A stretch of 17,132 bases of DNA from Flavisolibacter sp. (GTDB taxonomy: Bacteria > Bacteroidota > Bacteroidia > Chitinophagales > Chitinophagaceae): positions 1 through 17,132 of the forward strand of contig JAGIAB010000003.1 of NCBI GenBank assembly GCA_017745135.1, given 5' to 3'. A program made the position numbers and the translations under genes. A model generated the notes under the pieces. That model was not told where the DNA came from and did not search any database. It saw only the letters and a list, made by a program, of their open reading frames with translations. Positions 12,795 to 17,132 of this stretch are shown here, piece by piece. How positions within the stretch are numbered: position 1 is the first letter of the stretch; each line of letters starts with the position of its first letter.

Positions 12795-13193
12795 ATGCTT
12801 ACCATAGAAAACAAAAAAAGAATCGTAGCTAAGGAAGATCATCTTCTGCTGACTGAATATCTAAAAAAGAATAAAGTTGTAAACGGAAATAAAGCAGATT
12901 CAATGCTGCACGTAGTTGAAAATGCCGAACTGCTCGAAAACGGTGATTTCCCCTGGGAAGTCGTTCGGTTAAATTCGAGAGTTATTATCCGGGATAAAGT
13001 TGCACGACTCAATTACACCTATACTGTGGTGATGCCAGAATTAGCAGATCATAAGCAGTGCAAGGTTTCCGTCTTCTCTGAAATTGGCAGTGCTTTATTC
13101 GGCAACAGCAGGGGAAATGATATTTACTGGAAAACTCCCAAAGGCAAAAGATATTTTACTATCATGGCCGTTTCTCAGTACGATTATAAATAA
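12795..13193 (+). CDS. GreA/GreB C-terminal domain protein (Rnk-like), B2
   Basis: This encodes a 132-residue cytosolic protein with the same domain as B1 at about 56-127: V-V-R-L-N-S-R-V-I-I, Y-T-Y-T-V-V-M-P-E-L-A, S-E-I-G-S-A-L-F-G, Y-W-K-T-P-K-G-K-R-Y-F-T-I-M. Its N-terminal 50 residues are short and helical, as in Rnk, again without the GreA coiled coil. The identity with B1 is concentrated in the C-terminal domain; the N-termini differ, so the two probably bind RNA polymerase with different consequences, or one has moved to another partner. It is separated from A2 by 187 bases containing a hairpin, so it may have its own promoter, though no clear -7 box is seen. It converges with the minus-strand gene at 13280. 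Confidence 0.85.
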   Translation: MLTIENKKRIVAKEDHLLLTEYLKKNKVVNGNKADSMLHVVENAELLENGDFPWEVVRLNSRVIIRDKVARLNYTYTVVMPELADHKQCKVSVFSEIGSALFGNSRGNDIYWKTPKGKRYFTIMAVSQYDYK

Positions 13194-13279
13194 GGTGCAT
13201 TCATTTAAATAACCGAAAAAAAATTTATTATGAAGTATAGCTACAGGAACAGAAATCCCACACACAGGCAAAGCCATGA

Positions 13280-13528
13280 TTAACATTCTCCGTACTCAGG
13301 CCTGAAGATTCCATTTACAGCAACAATAGTGCTGATAACTACTCTCCTTCCCTCTTTCAATTCGATATAAGTCCCCGAAGCGTCTTTATAAATACCATCA
13401 ATCAAACCTTCCATCCGCACCAGGCCGTTTTCATCAATCAGCAAATGAACTTTCGCTTCCTGTTGCAAACAGGATTCCAGGATTTCGAGAAAACTAGTAT
13501 CAACCTGTAATGTTATCCGGCTGTCCAT
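13280..13528 (-). CDS. Uncharacterised 82-residue protein, beta-rich
   Basis: I do not recognise a named family. The protein starts with a strand and a helix (F-L-E-I-L-E-S-C-L), then alternates short strands: K-V-H-L-L-I-D, L-V-R-M-E-G-L-I-D-G-I-Y, T-Y-I-E-L-K-E-G-R-R-V-V-I, and ends A-V-N-G-I-F-R-P-E-Y-G-E-C. Such a size and strand order suit a small SH3- or Sm-like barrel, perhaps comparable to the Rho-binding protein Rof, but this is fold-level guesswork. I chose ATG 13528; a TTG two codons upstream is the alternative. It lies 26 bases after the DUF488 gene on the same strand and is probably co-transcribed. Confidence 0.7.
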   Translation of the reverse strand: MDSRITLQVDTSFLEILESCLQQEAKVHLLIDENGLVRMEGLIDGIYKDASGTYIELKEGRRVVISTIVAVNGIFRPEYGEC

Positions 13529-13554
13529 AATCAAATTAAATTCAAACCTGCGTT

Positions 13555-13923
13555 TTATTCTGCCTGCTCTGCATAGTGGGCTTCCATTATCTCCTTTAAA
13601 ATTATAGCATGCGTAAGATGAGTGTACCGGGTGGCATAAAGGAGAGTTATGCGCTTTTTAGTAGCAAGTCTTTCTAAAAAATCATCGAATAGTTGATTCT
13701 GCTTTAACTCTGCCTTATACTTCTTCTTAAACTCCTGCCAGTAATCCGGATCATGATCGAACCAATTTCTCAAACGATCGGTAGGCGCCAGGTCTTTGAT
13801 CCATTCATCCAGCATAGCATTTTCCTTTTTCAACCCGCGGGGCCACAACCTGTCAACCAGAATGCGGTAACCATCCGTCTTTAAAGGTTTATCATATACT
13901 CTCTTTAATTTAATTTCTGGCAT
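13555..13923 (-). CDS. DUF488 family protein
   Basis: This encodes a 122-residue cytosolic protein of the DUF488 family, common in bacteria and of unknown function. The family pattern is complete: K-R-V-Y-D near the start, D-G-Y-R-I-L-V-D-R-L-W-P-R-G, L-D-E-W-I-K-D-L-A-P-T, L-R-N-W-F-D-H-D-P, W-Q-E-F-K-K-K-Y, and T-L-L-Y-A-T-R near the end. The invariant Arg-Leu-Trp-Pro-Arg-Gly and His-Asp-Pro segments suggest an enzyme or a ligand-binding site. I chose ATG 13923, since the residues added by an in-frame TTG at 13965 lie outside the family. It sits between two other small minus-strand genes with gaps of 26 and 94 bases, probably one operon. Confidence 0.88.
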   Translation of the reverse strand: MPEIKLKRVYDKPLKTDGYRILVDRLWPRGLKKENAMLDEWIKDLAPTDRLRNWFDHDPDYWQEFKKKYKAELKQNQLFDDFLERLATKKRITLLYATRYTHLTHAIILKEIMEAHYAEQAE

Positions 13924-14017
13924 TTGTTGCCTTTTCAACCTTACATAATTTTCTGCCTTGTTCAAAGATCAAACCATCAACAGCAAAATAAACCCCGGTT
14001 TAAAACCACATAACAGT

Positions 14018-14455
14018 CTAAGCATTTAACCCGGGAATTGGCACTGGAAAAATAAAATCTTCAACCACATTGTGTGCGGCCCTTTTTACATGACGCTCAT
14101 ATTTTTCAAAACTCCTGAGCAATTTTGAAGCATAGTCTCTATTGAGTTTTTTTAAGATCGGATAAATGCTTTTGATCTGCTGTTTCAACTGCTCGTAGTT
14201 CGCCTCATCAAAAGGACTGTATTGCTTTGAGATGGATTCAAATTGCTGTTCAAAATTTTTTTCTACTTCCACATAAAAAGAAACGAGAGAAGGATCGGCT
14301 GTAAAAGGTTTTAAATGCGCCAGCTTAATGGCATCAGCCTTCTGATCTTTATTAATTTCATGATTGGAGCAAGCAGCAAGCACAGACAACAAGACAGGAG
14401 CTTTAAATAAAAGTGCTATTTCTTCGTTAGTTAAGTTTTCAAATTGACTGATCAT
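14018..14455 (-). CDS. Uncharacterised helical 145-residue protein
   Basis: I cannot name the family. The protein is predicted mostly helical and cytosolic, without a signal peptide: an N-terminal helix (N-L-T-N-E-E-I-A-L-L-F-K), a hydrophobic helix A-P-V-L-L-S-V-L-A-A, an acidic loop H-E-I-N-K-D-Q-K-A-D where a metal could bind, then long charged helices, and an unusual C-terminus F-I-F-P-V-P-I-P-G-L. The early part (helix, D-x-x-I-x-x-x-E/D type loop, helix) recalls TerB-like proteins, but I hold this only as a possibility. It is the first gene of the minus-strand trio and is divergent from the TonB receptor remnant. Confidence 0.72.
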   Translation of the reverse strand: MISQFENLTNEEIALLFKAPVLLSVLAACSNHEINKDQKADAIKLAHLKPFTADPSLVSFYVEVEKNFEQQFESISKQYSPFDEANYEQLKQQIKSIYPILKKLNRDYASKLLRSFEKYERHVKRAAHNVVEDFIFPVPIPGLNA

Positions 14456-14589
14456 AACACTTGTTTTACAATGTTTCCAGGCTTGCCAATAAGAATGAAG
14501 TAAAAGTTATTATTTGACAAACCGATGCGGCTCGGAAAAAGACAATAGGTGGCTGATCAACTTGGAAGTTCCGCTACAAAGATACGCGT

Positions 14590-16119
14590 AAAACAGCAGT
14601 TCTGTCTATATGCCGAGTAATAAGTGAGGACAACGAAGCTCCTCTTGCAGCAAGTATTTTATTCAAAGGCACAAAAAATGGTTATTCGACCGGCAGTACC
14701 GGAACAACATCTGTCACATTTCCTGCCAATGGTTCTTACACACTGATCACGTCAGCTCTTGGTTATGAAGAAAAAGAAATAAAAATTATCATTCCCTTCA
14801 TTTTACGAAAGTGTCAAAATCAAACGAACTTACATTACATCCAAAACTTTTTATCTATCCAAATGAATCAACAACAATAACTATTGGCAACAGTTTGACG
14901 TCGGCAAAAAGAAGCGGCGGCGATATCTACGTAATCAAAAACATAGCAGATGTTTCGCACCAGTACTTTGAAAAAAATAAAACCCTTCGCAACATCAGCA
15001 CCTTGGAGTTAGACAAAAAAAATAGCTGGCAGCAACCGCTTTTAGCCAAACAAAGCTTTAGCGTATTTGACCGGACAATCACTATTCCCGCATACAAATT
15101 TGCAGGAGTGGATTACAACAGCTATACAGATCTTTCTTACATCATCAATGGCAACAGGCACTCGTTTGTATTGGGTGGCAATTTTATTTACAACAAGTTC
15201 AACAAAAAAGAAAGCAGCAATAGAGATGGTACAACCACCACAGGCGTTTATGCGGACAACATACATGGGATGCTACTGACAAGATAAAATTAGAAAGCGG
15301 GTTAAGAATAGATGCAGTTAACTACAAAAACAACATTTACACCAATAATGAAGCATTTGTGCTGCCGAGGGTTTCTTTATTGATAAAGTATAATTCGCAA
15401 TGGTCATCAAAGATTAGTGCAGGCATGGGTTATAAAACACCAACGCTGTTTACAGAAGAAACGGAAACGATACAATATCAGAATGTAGATCAGTTAAGCA
15501 ATGTCACATCTGAGAAAAGTTATGGTGGTACGGCAGATGTAAACTTCAGAACAGCCATCGGCAACGACCTGGCTCTTACATTCAACCACATGTTCTTTTA
15601 CACATGGATTGTTCATCCTGTAGTGTTAGATAACTACGCCGCCAACAATTACAAATTTTTTAATGCTGTCAGCCCGGTAAGGAGTGAAGGTTTTGAAACG
15701 AATGCCAGGCTTATCTTCAAAGACCACTTCAAGCTATTTTTAGGATATACGTTCACGAATACAAAGGCAAAGTATTTAACAGGCAATCAATTTCTTCCTT
15801 TAGTACCAAGAAATAAACTGAACACAGCTTTGATTTATGAAAAAGAAGGAGTGATTAATTAGGTTTGGAAGGTTATTTTACCGGTAAGCAATATCTAACC
15901 AATGGCACTCCTACTTCAAACTTTTCAGAGCTTGGTTTTATGGTTGAAAAAAATTTCAGGCATTTCTTCCTGTTTATGAATTTCGAGAACTTTACAGATA
16001 AGAGGCAAGGGAATTACAAGAATGTGGTAAACGGCTCACATTTGAACCCGGTGTTTGATGAAATATGGACACATACCGAGGGCTTTGTTATAAATAGTGG
16101 CATCAAGATCAAACTGTAA
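14590..16119 (+). pseudogene. Decayed TonB-dependent receptor
   Basis: These are remnants of an outer-membrane TonB-dependent receptor, which imports siderophores, metals or glycans. Piece 1 (about 14590-14780) encodes a carboxypeptidase-like regulatory domain (V-I-S-E-D-N-E-A-P-L, L-F-K-G-T, N-G-S-Y-T-L, A-L-G-Y-E-E-K-E-I) without signal peptide or start. Piece 2 (about 14790-15260) is in another frame and is mid-barrel (N-E-L-T-L-H-P-K-L-F), so the plug domain and early barrel are deleted. At about 15261-15262 two extra bases shift the frame; barrel sequence resumes W-D-A-T-D-K-I-K-L-E-S-G-L-R. At about 15856-15862 one base is missing (A-A-T-T-A-G-G), giving TAG; the last piece (N-F-E-N-F-T-D-K-R-Q-G) runs to 16119 and ends in a typical barrel terminus. 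The start boundary is approximate. Confidence 0.88.
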
Positions 16120-16121
16120 AC

Positions 16122-17018
16122 ATGGAAGGTTCGCACAACCATAGTCACAGTCACACTCATAACGTAGAGATCAAAAAAAGCAACAAAAATATTTTTTTGA
16201 TAGGCATTGGTTTGAACATGGCTTTTGTAATAGCAGAAGCCATTGCCGGCTTTGTCTTTGGTTCAATGGCCTTACTTACCGATGCGGGGCACAATTTAAG
16301 TGACGTGGCAAGTCTTGTTGTGTCGCTGGTGGCATTCTGGATTGCCAATAAACAATCCAATGCAGTATATACTTATGGCTTTAAGAAAACTACAGTATTG
16401 GCAGCTCTTGTTAATGCTGTGGTTCTTCTTGTTGCAATTGGTATTTTGGGCTATGAAGCATTCACCCGTTTGTTCCGGCCAGAACCTGTTGAAGGCGGCG
16501 TGATTGCATGGGTGGCAGCGATTGGGATTGTTATCAATAGTGTTTCAGCATTTTTGTTTTTTCGTCAAAAGCATGAACTCAACTCCAGGGCAGCTTATTT
16601 ACATCTGCTGGCCGATGCACTTGTTTCATTAGGCGTAGTCATCGCCGGTGTTGTGATTTCATACACCAAACTGTACTGGCTTGATCCGGCTATTGGGCTT
16701 GCCATTATGATTGTCATTCTAATAAGCACCTGGGGATTGTTACGGGATAGTTTCAAAATGAGCATTGATGCAGTGCCGGCAGGAATACAACTTGATGCCA
16801 TTAAAAAAGTGATTACAAGTGTTCCTCATGTAAACCATGTGCATCATGTTCATGTATGGTCCCTGAGTACAACAGAAAATGCTTTAACAGCTCATGTGGT
16901 GATTGACAATGAATTATCGTTCGATGAAAAACTTAAGGTTATTGAAGAAATAAAACACGAATTGGAGCATCATAATATTCATCATAGTACAATAGAAATA
17001 GCAAAAACTACGCATTAG
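16122..17018 (+). CDS. Cation diffusion facilitator (CzcD/ZitB-like metal exporter)
   Basis: This encodes a 298-residue inner-membrane transporter of the CDF family, which exports Zn2+ or related divalent cations in exchange for protons. Six membrane segments are visible (about 24-44, 48-73, 91-114, 128-147, 160-180, 186-206), followed by a cytosolic C-terminal domain (about 210-298). The transport site matches Zn/Cd members: D54 and H57-x3-D61 in T-D-A-G-H-N-L-S-D, and H161-x3-D165. The N-terminus is His-rich (H-N-H-S-H-S-H-T-H), and the C-terminal domain has a His cluster (236-244), both probable metal-binding sites. It starts two bases after the end of the TonB receptor remnant, suggesting that the two were an operon or translationally coupled. 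Gene symbol left open because metal specificity (Zn, Co, Cd) is not decided. Confidence 0.93.
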   Translation: MEGSHNHSHSHTHNVEIKKSNKNIFLIGIGLNMAFVIAEAIAGFVFGSMALLTDAGHNLSDVASLVVSLVAFWIANKQSNAVYTYGFKKTTVLAALVNAVVLLVAIGILGYEAFTRLFRPEPVEGGVIAWVAAIGIVINSVSAFLFFRQKHELNSRAAYLHLLADALVSLGVVIAGVVISYTKLYWLDPAIGLAIMIVILISTWGLLRDSFKMSIDAVPAGIQLDAIKKVITSVPHVNHVHHVHVWSLSTTENALTAHVVIDNELSFDEKLKVIEEIKHELEHHNIHHSTIEIAKTTH

Positions 17019-17132
17019 CTTTGATGACCCTGATAATTCAGTTTCAATTTTTTTGTTGAACTAAATGACAAAAGCCCTGGTTGCAAGGTTTTGTTATTTG
17101 TGAAGGTGACAACAAAAAGTTGAGCCAATTAC

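Noticed and set aside
14811..15862. Treating the barrel pieces as separate small genes
   Set aside because: The pieces continue one another in the order of a single TonB receptor barrel, and neither has a proper start, signal peptide or plug domain.
17019..17132. Terminator or start of another gene in the last 114 bases
   Set aside because: The only hairpin (17040-17062) has a bulged 7-bp AT-rich stem, and no open frame with a start is visible before the window ends.

Overview
The window looks like a chromosomal segment of a Bacteroidota bacterium, most plausibly a Chitinophagaceae-type organism. The reasons are moderate AT richness, Bacteroidota-type -7 boxes (TAnnTTTG, for example TACCTTTG 20 bases before the ABC-F gene), mostly weak ribosome binding sites, a lipobox lipoprotein, a TonB receptor with a carboxypeptidase-like regulatory domain, and intergenic hairpin repeats of the kind seen in that phylum. 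The family-level placement is inference. I see no tRNA, rRNA, CRISPR array, intact insertion sequence or phage gene.

Left part (1-4006): a gene-poor edge with hairpin repeats; a small KTSC-domain gene (minus); a PAP2-type membrane phosphatase (plus) converging on a 60-residue lipoprotein (minus); a YbiT/YkpA-like ABC-F ATPase whose second ATP site is degenerate; and a short MTA/SAH-nucleosidase-like protein.

Middle (4007-8899): a 645-base non-coding island bounded by two inverted terminator-like hairpins, then three minus-strand genes for exported proteins: an AGE-family sugar epimerase, an esterase D-like alpha/beta hydrolase and a GH18 chitinase-like enzyme. They read in the order GH18, esterase, epimerase and probably serve extracellular or periplasmic glycan use. 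About 400 bases without a gene lie upstream, then a possible small transcription unit (promoter box, 54-codon ORF, hairpin) at 8900-9099.

Accessory-looking cluster (9350-13193, plus strand): a membrane-anchored protein (A1), a two-helix membrane-anchored FMN glutamate-synthase-like enzyme, a GreA/GreB-C (Rnk-like) protein (B1), a second membrane-anchored protein related to A1 (A2), and a second Rnk-like protein (B2). The interleaved paralogue pairs A1/A2 and B1/B2 around one redox enzyme are the strongest candidate for an undescribed functional unit. Three of its gene starts carry short perfect tandem duplications.

Right part (13280-17132): a minus-strand group of three small cytosolic proteins (an unrecognised 82-residue beta-rich protein, a DUF488 protein and an unrecognised helical protein), then on the plus strand a decayed TonB-dependent receptor (large internal deletion plus two frameshifts), followed 2 bases later by an intact CzcD-like cation diffusion facilitator. 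The last 114 bases hold no gene I can support, only a weak hairpin at 17040-17062.
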